Source: Candidatus Latescibacterota bacterium (GTDB lineage Bacteria > Latescibacterota > UBA2968 > UBA8231). From it: a stretch of DNA of 32,031 bases. The DNA lies in the NCBI GenBank assembly GCA_009691525.1, contig SICG01000035.1:1-32031 (forward strand), given 5' to 3'. The position numbers and the translations under genes were made by a program. How positions within the stretch are numbered: the stretch's first letter is position 1; each line of letters starts with the position of its first letter. Below, piece by piece: positions 21,443 through 29,594 of the stretch. The notes below the pieces were generated by a model. The model was not told the DNA's origin, made no database searches, and saw nothing but the letters and a program-made list of their open reading frames with translations.

Positions 21443-23005
21443 CTAACGCGCCTCGCCCTGCCGCAGCCACTTCCAGATCTCGCGCAGCCGGGGCGGCTTG
21501 CCCGTCATCAAAATTCCGATGCGGAAGATTCTGGCCGCTGCCCGGGTGGCCAGGGCGATGGATGCCACCATCAGCAGGGCGGTGGCCAGGTACTCCCAGG
21601 GCGCCGGCGGGCCGGCGGCGCGGTTCATCATCACAAAGGGGGTGAAAGGCGGGATAAAGGAGAGGATGCGGGCCAGCAGACCGTTGGGGTCCTGGCCCAC
21701 CGGCACCATGGCGAAGAGGGGGACCATCATCGGCACCAGGACGGGCATCATCAGATTCTGGGTCTCCTGCAGGCTGTTGCACAGCGAGCCGATGCTCACC
21801 AGCAGGGCCGCGTAGAAGAGGTAACCAAGGACGAAATAGACCACAAAGGAACACAGGTAGAAGGGATTGGCGATGATCTGGACAACCGCTATGGCCGAGC
21901 CGCCCAGCAGGCCGGGGACGATGGCCACGGCCAGGCTGATGAACACCGACCAGGACCCCACCACGGTCAGCCCGGAGGCCGCGGTGCCGGCGATCTTGCC
22001 GGCCATCAGTTCGGCGGCGTCCACCGAGGAGAGCAGCACCTCGACGATGCGGCTAGATTTTTCCTCGATGGTGCTGTTGAGCAGCATCTGGGCGCTGGTG
22101 AAGACGGCGATCCAGAGCAGGTACACAAAGGCCAGAGGTGCCCACTGCCGGGCCCGGTCGCCAAAGGCCACCTGCTGCTCGGCGCCGCCCTCGTCGAGAC
22201 GGCGTCCCGCAAATTCGAGAGGGGCCTGGACCCAGTGGGCCGTCTGGGGGTCCAGGTGGACCTGGGCCAGGCGCTGCTGGCGGACGACGGCGGTGGCCAG
22301 GCGGCTGAACCAGTCGTGCAACTCGGTGTCGGTGAGGTTCTGGGAGACGTATTTGCAGTCCTGCGCGCCGGCCACCGGGTCGGGGCCGATCACGAAGTAG
22401 GCGAAGAGATCGCCCTGGGCCACCAGTTGGTTGAGCCGGGTCTGGGCATCCCCCTCGCCCTGAGGTATCTCCACCCGGCGGTACCGGCTCTGGGCGAAGT
22501 CGAGGCCCAGGTCCTTCAACTGGGAGGGCGAAACATCCCGCCGCCACTCTAGCAACTCGGCGCGCTGCTCCAGCAGGGCGCGGGTCGGGTCCGGCAGTCC
22601 CGCGCCGGCCCCGGCAGGCAAGTCCACCTGGGCCAGCCAATCGAGGACCTGCCCGCGCTGGGTCTCTTCGAGGGGCAGCAAGGCCAGGGCCAGCCGGCGC
22701 AGCATTTCGGGCAGCTCGGCAAAAGCAGGACTGCCCTGCCGGTAGGCCTGGGCGGCCCGCTCAAAGGCGGCGTTCAGGTCCTGGGCGGCTTGTTTTTCTT
22801 CTATCTGGCGCAAGAGAAAACCGGAGTGGTCGAGCACCGCAAAGGTGCGGGCCTCCTTGGCCCGGGCCAACAGCATCGGCACCCCCAGGGCCAGGGTGAT
22901 GATCAGGGGAAAGGTGAGAATGCCGATCCAGAAGGCCTTGGTGCGCAGGTTTTCCAGGTATTCGCGCCGGGCGATCAGGTAGACCTCAGAGAGCCGCATC
23001 GACAT
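21443..23005 (-). CDS. ABC-2 type transporter permease (NatB-like)
   Basis: A 520-residue membrane subunit of an ABC exporter of the NatAB/YhaP type. One membrane segment lies at the N-terminus (AFWIGILTFPLIITLALGVP) after the family motif YLIARREYLENLRTKAFW. A large extracytoplasmic region follows (about residues 45-270), then five or six segments in the C-terminal half (WAPLAFVYLLWIAVFTSAQM, then MLLNSTIEEKSSRIVEVLLS, the conserved motif at the membrane entry, and GLLGGSAIAVVQIIANPF). The start is ATG 23005 or 22999; both overlap the end of the ATPase gene by 14-20 nt, and homology favours MRLSEVYLIARRE. It pairs with the upstream ATPase to form the transporter. Exported substrate unknown; relatives extrude sodium or drugs. 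Confidence 0.88.
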   Translation of the reverse strand: MSMRLSEVYLIARREYLENLRTKAFWIGILTFPLIITLALGVPMLLARAKEARTFAVLDHSGFLLRQIEEKQAAQDLNAAFERAAQAYRQGSPAFAELPEMLRRLALALLPLEETQRGQVLDWLAQVDLPAGAGAGLPDPTRALLEQRAELLEWRRDVSPSQLKDLGLDFAQSRYRRVEIPQGEGDAQTRLNQLVAQGDLFAYFVIGPDPVAGAQDCKYVSQNLTDTELHDWFSRLATAVVRQQRLAQVHLDPQTAHWVQAPLEFAGRRLDEGGAEQQVAFGDRARQWAPLAFVYLLWIAVFTSAQMLLNSTIEEKSSRIVEVLLSSVDAAELMAGKIAGTAASGLTVVGSWSVFISLAVAIVPGLLGGSAIAVVQIIANPFYLCSFVVYFVLGYLFYAALLVSIGSLCNSLQETQNLMMPVLVPMMVPLFAMVPVGQDPNGLLARILSFIPPFTPFVMMNRAAGPPAPWEYLATALLMVASIALATRAAARIFRIGILMTGKPPRLREIWKWLRQGEAR

Positions 23006-23894
23006 GGCCTCCCACTGCCCGGACAAAGACCTCGTGTAGCGAAGTGGAACGCACTTCGAAACGCCGGACCCGAGCCTGGCCGACCAGGGCGGCCAAAATC
23101 TGTTGTGGGTCTGCCCCTTCGGCCAGGGAGAGGTCGACCTGGCGGCCGGCGGCGCTGATGCCGATCACGCCCGGCAGGCGCTCCCAGTCCACCATGGTTT
23201 CGGCTTCGACCAGCACACTGCGGCCGGTGCTGGCCCGCACCTCTTCCAGAGATCCCTCGACCAGCTTGCGGCCCTGATCGATGAGCACCACCCGGTCGCA
23301 CAACTGCTCGGCCTGCTCCATGACATGGGTGGAGAAGATCACCGTCCGACCCTCCCGCCGCAGTTCCACGATGAGATCGCGCATGGCGTCCCGGCTGAGG
23401 GGGTCCAGGCCAGAGAAGGGTTCGTCGAGAATCACCAGTTCGGGACGGTGGATCAGGGAGATGAGGATCTGCAGCTTCTGCCCCATGCCTTTGGAGAGGG
23501 CCTCGCATTTCTTGTCGGCCCATTCCGCCAGGCCTAGGGTGGCGAGTAATTCGCCGGCTCGCTGCCTGGCCTGGCCGACCTCCATGCCCTTGAGCTGGGC
23601 GAAGTAGAGGATCAGGTCCTGCACCTTCATCTTTTTGTAGAGCCCCTTCTCCTCAGGCAGGTACCCCAGGCGGTGTTTGACCAGGGCCGGATCGGCCTGC
23701 CCCAGCACCTGGATCCGCCCGGCGTCGGGGCGGAAGATGCCGATGATCAGGCGGATGGTGGTGGTCTTGCCCGCCCCGTTGGACCCCAGGAAACCGCAGA
23801 TGCAGCCGGTGGGGATGCGCAACCACAGATCTTCGAGGGCCACCTTCTCCCCGAAGCTCTTGCGCACTCCTTCTAACACTACTGCGTCTGGCAA
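22986..23894 (-). CDS. ABC transporter ATP-binding protein (NatA-like)
   Basis: A 302-residue ATPase subunit. The nucleotide-binding domain is complete: Walker A GFLGSNGAGKTTTIRLI near residue 36, Q-loop region HRLGYLPEEKGLYKKM near 74, signature EALSKGMGQKLQILISLIHR near 133 (LSKGM in place of LSGGQ, as usual in the NatA group), Walker B ELVILDEPFSGLD near 154, and the switch His in TVIFSTHVMEQAE near 185. The C-terminal extension (residues 220-300) is the DUF4162-like domain typical of NatA/CcmA-type exporters. The start is TTG 23894 with AAGG about 8 nt upstream; the nearest ATG (23901) is out of frame. It overlaps the permease gene and is divergent from the SirB1 gene across 66 bp. Confidence 0.92.
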   Translation of the reverse strand: MPDAVVLEGVRKSFGEKVALEDLWLRIPTGCICGFLGSNGAGKTTTIRLIIGIFRPDAGRIQVLGQADPALVKHRLGYLPEEKGLYKKMKVQDLILYFAQLKGMEVGQARQRAGELLATLGLAEWADKKCEALSKGMGQKLQILISLIHRPELVILDEPFSGLDPLSRDAMRDLIVELRREGRTVIFSTHVMEQAEQLCDRVVLIDQGRKLVEGSLEEVRASTGRSVLVEAETMVDWERLPGVIGISAAGRQVDLSLAEGADPQQILAALVGQARVRRFEVRSTSLHEVFVRAVGGHVDAAL

Positions 23895-23908
23895 GGATCA
23901 TCCTTCCA

Positions 23909-23937
23909 TTGACAGGGGAATCGCTATTGGTGATTTT
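23909..23937 (+). promoter_or_regulatory. Possible promoter for the SirB1-type gene
   Basis: A perfect TTGACA (23909-23914) is followed after 17 nt by GATTTT (23932-23937), 3 of 6 matches to the -10. It lies in the 66-bp gap between the divergent ABC and SirB1 genes, about 24 nt upstream of the start. Confidence 0.35.
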
Positions 23938-23960
23938 GGTCGGCGAATGAGGCAATGGCC

Positions 23961-24797
23961 ATGTCAGCCCCCAACTCTGATCCTTTTTTCGCCCTGACCC
24001 AGGGCCCCGACGAGCAGATCGACCTGGTGCGCTGCGCTCTGCTCATCGCCCGCGACGCCTATCCCCAGCTCGATGTGGAGAGCTACGCGGCGCGGGTGGG
24101 GTACATGGCGGCCGAACTCGGGCCGCGCTGTGCTGGCTGTTCCGCCCTGGAGCGCCTGGAGCACCTCAATCGCTATCTGTTCGAGGAGCAGGGATTCAGG
24201 GGTTCACCCCAGGAGCAGTACTACGATCCGCGCAACAGCTACCTCAACGAGGTGCTGGAGCGCCGCCTGGGCATCCCCATCACCCTGGCCCTGCTCTACC
24301 TGGCCGTGGGCCGGCAACTGGGGTTGGCTCTGGAGGGGGTCAATTTCCCCGGCCATTTTCTGGTGCGCTGCGCCCTGCCTGGAGAAGACCTGTTTGTCGA
24401 TCCCTTCATGGGGGGCCGCGTCCTGGAAGCTCCGGATCTGGAAGAGTTGCTGCGCCGCATCAACCGCGGCCAGCCTATGCCCATGGAAGAGCGCTTCTTG
24501 CAGGCCGCCTCCCCCAGGCAGATCCTGGCCCGCATGTTGCGCAACCTCAAGCAAATCCGCATCCGCCAGCGCCAGTTCGCTCAGGCCATCCGCGCCGGCG
24601 AGCAGATCCTCTGGCTCCAGCCCTCCGAAGCGGAGGATTACCGCGATCTGGGCTACCTCTACTACCAGGTCAGGGACCACCGCCGTTCTCTGGAGGCATT
24701 GGAGGAATACCTCAACCGCACTGGCGAGCCCGACGATGTCGGCGAGGTGCGCAGCCTCATCCAGGATCTGGCCTCTCGGCTGGGTTCCCTCAACTAG
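23961..24797 (+). CDS. SirB1 family transglutaminase-like / TPR protein
   Basis: A 278-residue SirB1-family protein: a transglutaminase-like N-terminal domain followed by tetratricopeptide-type helices. Family motifs: LEHLNRYLFEEQGFRG near residue 68, YYDPRNSYLNEVLERRLGIP near 85, ITLALLYLAVGRQLGL, GVNFPGHFLVRC near 128 (His of the transglutaminase-like core) and DLFVDPFMGGRVL near 147 (Asp). The C-terminal third has TPR-like helices (RQFAQAIRAGEQILWLQPSE, EDYRDLGYLYYQVRDHRRSL, EALEEYL). The expected Cys position is occupied by Ile-Pro-Ile, as in most SirB1 proteins, so protease activity is doubtful. I prefer ATG 23961 (GAGG at 8-nt spacing) over ATG 23955. The gene is convergent with the histidine kinase and overlaps its end by a few bases. 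Function poorly known. Confidence 0.85.
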   Translation: MSAPNSDPFFALTQGPDEQIDLVRCALLIARDAYPQLDVESYAARVGYMAAELGPRCAGCSALERLEHLNRYLFEEQGFRGSPQEQYYDPRNSYLNEVLERRLGIPITLALLYLAVGRQLGLALEGVNFPGHFLVRCALPGEDLFVDPFMGGRVLEAPDLEELLRRINRGQPMPMEERFLQAASPRQILARMLRNLKQIRIRQRQFAQAIRAGEQILWLQPSEAEDYRDLGYLYYQVRDHRRSLEALEEYLNRTGEPDDVGEVRSLIQDLASRLGSLN

Positions 24798-26713
24798 GCG
24801 CCTGGTCCAGGGCCCGGCGCACGGCCTGCAGAATATCGGCGAACTGCAAGGGCTTGTGCAACACCTCCACCACCTGGGGGCTGCCCTCCCATGCCTCGCC
24901 GTACCCCGTGAAGAGCAGGATCCTGAGGTGCGGGGCCAGCTCGCTCAGGTTCTCGATTACCTGTTCGCCCGACATCCGCGGTATGGCCAGGTCGAGGAGC
25001 ACCAGGTCGACCTGGCCCCCAATTGCCCAAAGAGTTCCAGTCCCTCGACGCCGTCAGCCGCCTCGTACACCCGGTACCCGGCGCGTTTGAGCAGCCGGGC
25101 CACGGTATCGCGCACCAGGCTCTCGTCTTCGATCAACACTATGGCCTGGCCGTCTGGTGGGGCCGGGGCCTGCTCCGGGTGGGGGTGGCCCAGGGGCAGG
25201 AAGATCGAGAAGCAGGCCCCGGCTCCTGGCGCGCTCTGGCATTCGATCCAGCCTTGATGTTCGCGCACAATCCCGTAGGCAGTCGCCAGGCCCATGCCCA
25301 AACCCTTGCCCACCTCCTTGGTGGTGAAGAAGGGTTTGAAGATGCGCTCCCGGGTCGCCTCGTCCATGCCGGCGCCGTTGTCGGCCACCTGCAGTTGGGC
25401 GTAGGGGCCGGGACCAGCATCGGGAGGCGGGGGCTGTTCCAGGCCGGCGGTCTCGACCTGCCTGAGGGCGAGGTGGATCAAGGGAGCGGCCGGCCGGTGT
25501 TCCTCCACGGCATCGCGGGCATTGAGACACAGGTTGAAACAGGCCTGCTCCAGGGAGCCGGCCTCCCCGGCGATCACCAGCGAGGGAGGGGCGTCCAGGC
25601 GCACCGCGAGGTGCGGGTCAAAGGACTGGCGGCGGCGGGCGACGACCAGGTCCATCACCTCGCGCAGGTCCACCGCCGAGTGATGGCTGCGGTACGGGGT
25701 GCGGGTGAAGGCGGTGAGTTGGCGGACGACTTCGGCGCCTCGCTGGGTGGCCAACTCGGCCTCCTGCAGGGGAAAACGCAGGGCTTCGGGGGTGTCGAGC
25801 AGGGCCAGCTCGATGTTGCCCAGGATCACCTGGAGGATGTTGTTGAAATTGTGGGCTACCCCGGCGCTGAGCTGGCTCACGGCTTCCAGTTTGCTCACCT
25901 GGTGCAGCTGGGTCTCTAACTGTGCCCGGTCCACCTCGGCGCGTTTGCGTTCGGTGATGTCCTGCAACACGGCCTGGAGGTTGTAGACTACCCCCTGCGG
26001 GTCAGCGAGGGGGTAGAAGACCCCTGAAGCCCAGCGGTAATCCCCTGCCTTTCCCTGATAGCGAAACTCGAAATCCCTGATGACCTGGCCGGTCAGGGCC
26101 CGCGCGTGAATTTGCTCCAGGGCGGCGAGATCCTCAGGATGGACCTGGTGCCATCCCAGGCGGGGGTCGGTGCGCAGCGCCTCGGCGCTCAGACCGATCC
26201 AATCGACGATATGGGGGCTGATATCGAGAAAATTCCCCGCCCCGTCCCACAGCACCACGACAAAATAGGGGATGGAGCTGAGGCTCTGGTACCCCGCCGT
26301 GGCCAGCTCCAACTGCTCTTCCTGGTGTTTCAGCTCGGTGGTATCCTCGCGCAGGATGAGGGCGCCGGTGATCTGTCCCCCCTGGTCTGTGATCGGCCGG
26401 GCGTGTACGTTGATGTAGATTCGTCTCCCGCCGCTGCTGGTGCGCGGCGAGGCCCAGCTGAACACACTCTCGCGGCCTTCTTTCAGGACCGCCTGGAGCA
26501 GGCCCTGCATCAGGTGGAATTCCTCGCCCTTGCCGGCAAAATCGAGGATGTGGAAACCTACCCGGTCCTCTGGCAGATGTTCCGGCCGCGCTGGCGGGCG
26601 TAGTCGAGGAAGGCCTGGTTGATGCCGGCGATGCGCCCTTCTCCGTCTACCAGGGTGGCGGGTAGGGGCAGGGCCCCGAAGAGGTCGGCGGCGGCGAAAA
26701 CACTCGTATTCAT
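24790..26713 (-). pseudogene. Hybrid PAS-sensor histidine kinase with receiver domain, two frameshifts
   Basis: From ATG 26713 the corrected protein would be about 640 residues. Order: a PAS domain (GALPLPATLVDGEGRIAGIN, then YINVHARPITDQGGQITGAL), a second PAS (VVLWDGAGNFLDISPHIVDW to NLQAVLQDITERKRAE), the H-box KLEAVSQLSAGVAHNFNNIL with the phospho-accepting His near residue 288, an HATPase domain (NLCLNARDAV N-box, [11 protein letters not shown]1, [21 protein letters not shown] and G2), and a receiver (IVLIEDESLVRDT, phospho-Asp in LVLLDLAIPRMSG, FTGYGE, HKPLQ). Two breaks interrupt it: near 26583-26588 (before PEHLPEDRVGF) and in the C5 run (plus strand) at 25016-25020 within the receiver. 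One added base at each restores the frame with every motif intact, so sequencing error is likely. No membrane segments, so it is a cytoplasmic sensor. It lies 38 nt downstream of the small membrane protein and symporter genes. Confidence 0.82.
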
Positions 26714-26751
26714 CTTGATGCTGGAAAACACCCTCTGCCTCAGGGTCCGGG

Positions 26752-26898
26752 CTAATCCTGCCGGTGCGCCTGGCCCAGGCGTTCTAACATATTGCGGATA
26801 TCGAAGAGCCCCCTGAAGGCCACATAGATCACCACCGTCGAGTACCAGACCACTGCGGCGGCGGTCAGCAGCCACCAGAACCAGTGTTCACCCATCAT
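26752..26898 (-). CDS. Small membrane protein, putative symporter accessory subunit
   Basis: A 48-residue protein with one hydrophobic segment: MMGEHWFWWLLTAAAVVWYS, then TVVIYVAFRG, then a basic amphipathic end (LFDIRNMLERLGQAHRQD). The ATG at 26898 overlaps the symporter stop as ATGA, giving strong translational coupling. The predicted topology is one helix from about residue 7 to 30 with the positive C-terminal tail in the cytoplasm. Short one-helix partners are known for several SSS symporters and other transporters, and the tight coupling suggests the same role here. There is no enzymatic motif. I did not match it to a named family with certainty. Confidence 0.75.
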   Translation of the reverse strand: MMGEHWFWWLLTAAAVVWYSTVVIYVAFRGLFDIRNMLERLGQAHRQD

Positions 26899-28385
26899 CT
26901 CTCCTTACAGTGTTGCTTTGGCTTGAGCAGGGAACCCACCACCATGGCCACCCCGCTCAATAGATATGCGGCGATTCCCGAAGTGTAGGCCCCGATGGCC
27001 TTGGCCGCCGCTCCATTGACTTTCTCCAGGACCAGAAAGCCCAGTGGAATGACGGCGCTGATGATGATGGAGGCGATGGCCCCCCAGTTGTTGGCCCGCT
27101 TCCAGTAGCAGCAGGCGATGAGCAGGGTGGAGATACTGGCCAGGTAGATGGTCCCAGTGAGGGTCAGGTAGGTCCACAGGTCACCCTCGAGTTTATACCA
27201 CAGCCCAAAGAAGAGCAGGAAAACCCCGATGGCCGCCACGATGCAGCGATTCCACAAGAGGCCCTTTTTCTCTGACCAGCCCTTGCGAAAGGGCGCCATG
27301 ATATCGTTGTAGATCACCCCGCCCCAGGTGAGCATGTAGGAGGAATCGGTGGACATGTCGGCGGCCAACATGGCGGCGATCAACACGCCCATCAGCCCCA
27401 CGGGGACCAGGGTGCCTAGGAAAAGGGGCATGGCGTAGAGGGAGGCATTCTCCTGCATCTGGGGCGACAATGTCTGGATCATCTGCGGGGTGAGGGTGGC
27501 CAGCGCGGCAATGCCCCAGATTCCCGGGATCAGGAAGCGGCAGACAAAGAAGAAGGAGGTGCGGGTGTAGACCTGGCGGCCGGTGCGGGTATCCTTGGCG
27601 GCCAATACGCGGGCGATGGAGGTCTGCCAGGTGAGCACCGCGGCGGTGGTGAGGAAGAGGTTGAAGATCACAAAGTCCCAGCCCATATCCGGATTGATGA
27701 AGGGGTTGAAGCCCCCTGGGCCGATCTTCTCAGTCACCGTGCCTACCAGCCGGTCCCAGCCCACCTCGATGAGCACCAGGATGGTCACGGCGATCAGGCC
27801 GATGCTCATCACCACAAACTGCAGAAAGTCGGTGATCAGCACCGAGAGCATGCCGCCCATGATGGTGTAGGTCGCCACCCCCACTAGCAGGATGGTCATG
27901 GTGATTTCCAGGTTGCCGGGGTTCAGGCCGCAGGTGACCACCAGGAATTCGCCGCCCACCCGCAGGAATACCCCCATGTTCAGCAGGCCGCCCAGCACGA
28001 TCACCACCCCCGAGAGCCAGCGCACGAAAGTGCCGAAGCGCTGCTCCAAGAATTCGGGGATGGTCATCACCCCCGAGTCGCGCAGGGGTTTGATGCAGAA
28101 ACCGGTGTACCCCACGATGAACATCGCCGCGGCGTTGAGCAGGCCAGGGGTGGCCCCGGCAAAGCCGTACTTGTAGCCGTTCTGGGCAGTGTACATGGCG
28201 GTCACCACCCCGAACTCGGTGGCGGCCAGTGAGGCGATGCCCAGGTACACGTTCATCTCGCGGCCGGCCACCAGGAAATCCTCGACCTTGCCCACGTACT
28301 TGCGCACCGCCACCCCGGCGATCATGGTGGCCAGCAGGTACAGACCGACGATGCTGCCGTCGATGGCCCAGTTGAAATGTGTCAA
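26895..28385 (-). CDS. Sodium:solute symporter (SSS family)
   Basis: A 496-residue inner-membrane sodium-coupled transporter of the SSS family (LeuT fold), with about 13 hydrophobic segments. Family features: DFLVAGREMNVYLGIASLAA near residue 37 (start of the core), GYTGFCIKPLRDSGVMTIPE and FLEQRFG near 105, TIMGGMLSVLITDFLQFVVM near 173 (the SSS signature), IAAMLAADMSTDSSYMLTWG near 344 (sodium-site Ser/Thr region), and the terminal helices to residue 490. The substrate may be a sugar, sugar acid or carboxylate; the two dehydrogenase genes upstream favour a polyol or sugar. The start is TTG 28385 with AGGGAGG 5 nt upstream; there is no better ATG. A promoter precedes it. The stop overlaps a 48-residue membrane protein by ATGA. 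Confidence 0.92.
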   Translation of the reverse strand: MTHFNWAIDGSIVGLYLLATMIAGVAVRKYVGKVEDFLVAGREMNVYLGIASLAATEFGVVTAMYTAQNGYKYGFAGATPGLLNAAAMFIVGYTGFCIKPLRDSGVMTIPEFLEQRFGTFVRWLSGVVIVLGGLLNMGVFLRVGGEFLVVTCGLNPGNLEITMTILLVGVATYTIMGGMLSVLITDFLQFVVMSIGLIAVTILVLIEVGWDRLVGTVTEKIGPGGFNPFINPDMGWDFVIFNLFLTTAAVLTWQTSIARVLAAKDTRTGRQVYTRTSFFFVCRFLIPGIWGIAALATLTPQMIQTLSPQMQENASLYAMPLFLGTLVPVGLMGVLIAAMLAADMSTDSSYMLTWGGVIYNDIMAPFRKGWSEKKGLLWNRCIVAAIGVFLLFFGLWYKLEGDLWTYLTLTGTIYLASISTLLIACCYWKRANNWGAIASIIISAVIPLGFLVLEKVNGAAAKAIGAYTSGIAAYLLSGVAMVVGSLLKPKQHCKER

Positions 28386-28399
28386 GCGCGCCTCCCTTT

Positions 28400-28427
28400 A
28401 CTATAAGTCGGGATATGATAGGGCCAA
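28400..28427 (-). promoter_or_regulatory. Putative sigma70 promoter upstream of the SSS symporter
   Basis: On the minus strand, TTGGCC (28422-28427, 4 of 6) and TATAGT (28400-28405, 5 of 6) are 16 nt apart, ending about 15 nt before the TTG start. This would make a leaderless or short-leader transcript for symporter, small protein and kinase, in addition to readthrough from the dehydrogenases. Confidence 0.45.
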
Positions 28428-28452
28428 AGGCGGGCCCGGGGCAAGGAGAAGT

Positions 28453-28569
28453 TCAGGGGTCGACGACCAGTCCGCCGCCGGTGACCCGCAGTCTCAGGAT
28501 GCGGGTATCCGGCCGGCCCATCTTGACCATGTGGCCCATGTACACCGCCAGCGCCACGTCGAGTTCCAC
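28453..28569 (-). other. Small unassigned ORF or gene-end remnant
   Basis: A 38-codon frame, GTG 28569 to stop 28453, starting 1 nt after the dehydrogenase stop. It reads VELDVALAVYMGHMVKMGRP, then DTRILRLRVTGGGLVVDP. It has a coding-like composition and ends cleanly, so it may be the C-terminal scrap of a lost gene or a real small gene coupled to the dehydrogenase. No family is recognised, and the ribosome binding site is poor. Confidence 0.3.
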
Positions 28570-28570
28570 G

Positions 28571-29590
28571 TCAGGCGCCTGCCCCTTCCCACTCCAGCAC
28601 CACCCCCATGGCCTGGGAACGGTCTTCCCGCAGCGCGGCATAGATACGCGGTGCCTCGGTGCAGGCCAGGCGGTGGCTGATCAGCGAGGCGACCTCCAGT
28701 TCTCCATCGGCCACCAGATCGAAGAAGAGTTCGGCGTGCCGCCGCTGAGTCCACGGCTGTTGCAGGGTCTCGTGGGCAGGATGGGAGGAGTTGTGGGCGC
28801 CGATGATGGTGTAGCTGGGGGAGTTGCACAGATCGTGAAAGTCGAATAGGGGTGTGGGCCCGCGCGGGCTGCTCAGCAGCACCATGCGGCCCTGTCGCCG
28901 CAGCAGGGCGAACTCTGCGGGGATGGCTTCGGGATTGCCGGTCAGTTCAAAGACCACCTCGGCCAGGCGGCCGCGGGTCAGGGCCTGTGCCCTGGCGATG
29001 AGGTCACCTTCGGCTGGATTGAGTGCTGCCATGCGGGAGAGATGGGGGAAGAGGGCTAGGCGGCTGGGAGCCAGGTCCACCCCGATCACCATGGCCGCTC
29101 CGGCCAGACGGCACAGCCGCGCCACCAGTTGCCCCAGCAGGCCTAGGCCGTACACCGCTGCCGTCTCTCCCCAAGTCACCTGGCCCCGGCGCACCCCGTT
29201 CATGGCGATCTCGGCCAGGGTGAAGAAGGCGGCCTGCTCGTCGGGGAGGTCGCGGTGGATCTGGCGCAGGGCGGCGGGGCGACCCAGCACATAGGCGGCG
29301 TGGGCGGCGTAGGAAGCCACCTTGCGGCCCAGCCAGGCGCGGTCCACTTCCGGGCCAACCTCCACCACCGTGCCGATGTGGTCGTACCCGGGCACAAAGG
29401 GGAAGCGGCCGTAGTCGGCCCAGCGGGACTGGGCGGGGAACTGGCTGTTGAGGATGGTCAACTCGGTGCCGGTGCTGATCAGGGTGCGCCGGGTCTGGAT
29501 CAGCACTTCTCCGGCAGCCGGAATGGGCAGGGGACGGTCTTCCACCACCACCTGCCCGGGGCCGGTGAAGACCACGGTCGGATTGCGCAT
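28571..29590 (-). CDS. Zinc-independent MDR-family dehydrogenase
   Basis: A 339-residue medium-chain dehydrogenase/reductase. The GroES-like half has GQVVVEDRPLPIPAAGEVLI and the TLISTGTELTILNSQFPAQ signature of the subgroup that lacks the catalytic Cys, then PFVPGYDHIGTVVEVGPEV. No structural-zinc Cys cluster is present. The Rossmann half has TAAVYGLGLLGQLVARLCRL near residue 145 (G-x-G-x-x-G), AAMVIGVDLAPSRL, and VFELTGNPEAIPAEFALLRR near 215. Proteins of this STGTE type often oxidise or reduce polyols or sugar-derived alcohols without zinc. ATG 29590 follows the other dehydrogenase by 4 nt, so the two are co-transcribed and may act in sequence or on one substrate. The symporter lies just downstream. 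Confidence 0.85.
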   Translation of the reverse strand: MRNPTVVFTGPGQVVVEDRPLPIPAAGEVLIQTRRTLISTGTELTILNSQFPAQSRWADYGRFPFVPGYDHIGTVVEVGPEVDRAWLGRKVASYAAHAAYVLGRPAALRQIHRDLPDEQAAFFTLAEIAMNGVRRGQVTWGETAAVYGLGLLGQLVARLCRLAGAAMVIGVDLAPSRLALFPHLSRMAALNPAEGDLIARAQALTRGRLAEVVFELTGNPEAIPAEFALLRRQGRMVLLSSPRGPTPLFDFHDLCNSPSYTIIGAHNSSHPAHETLQQPWTQRRHAELFFDLVADGELEVASLISHRLACTEAPRIYAALREDRSQAMGVVLEWEGAGA

Positions 29591-29594
29591 GCCT

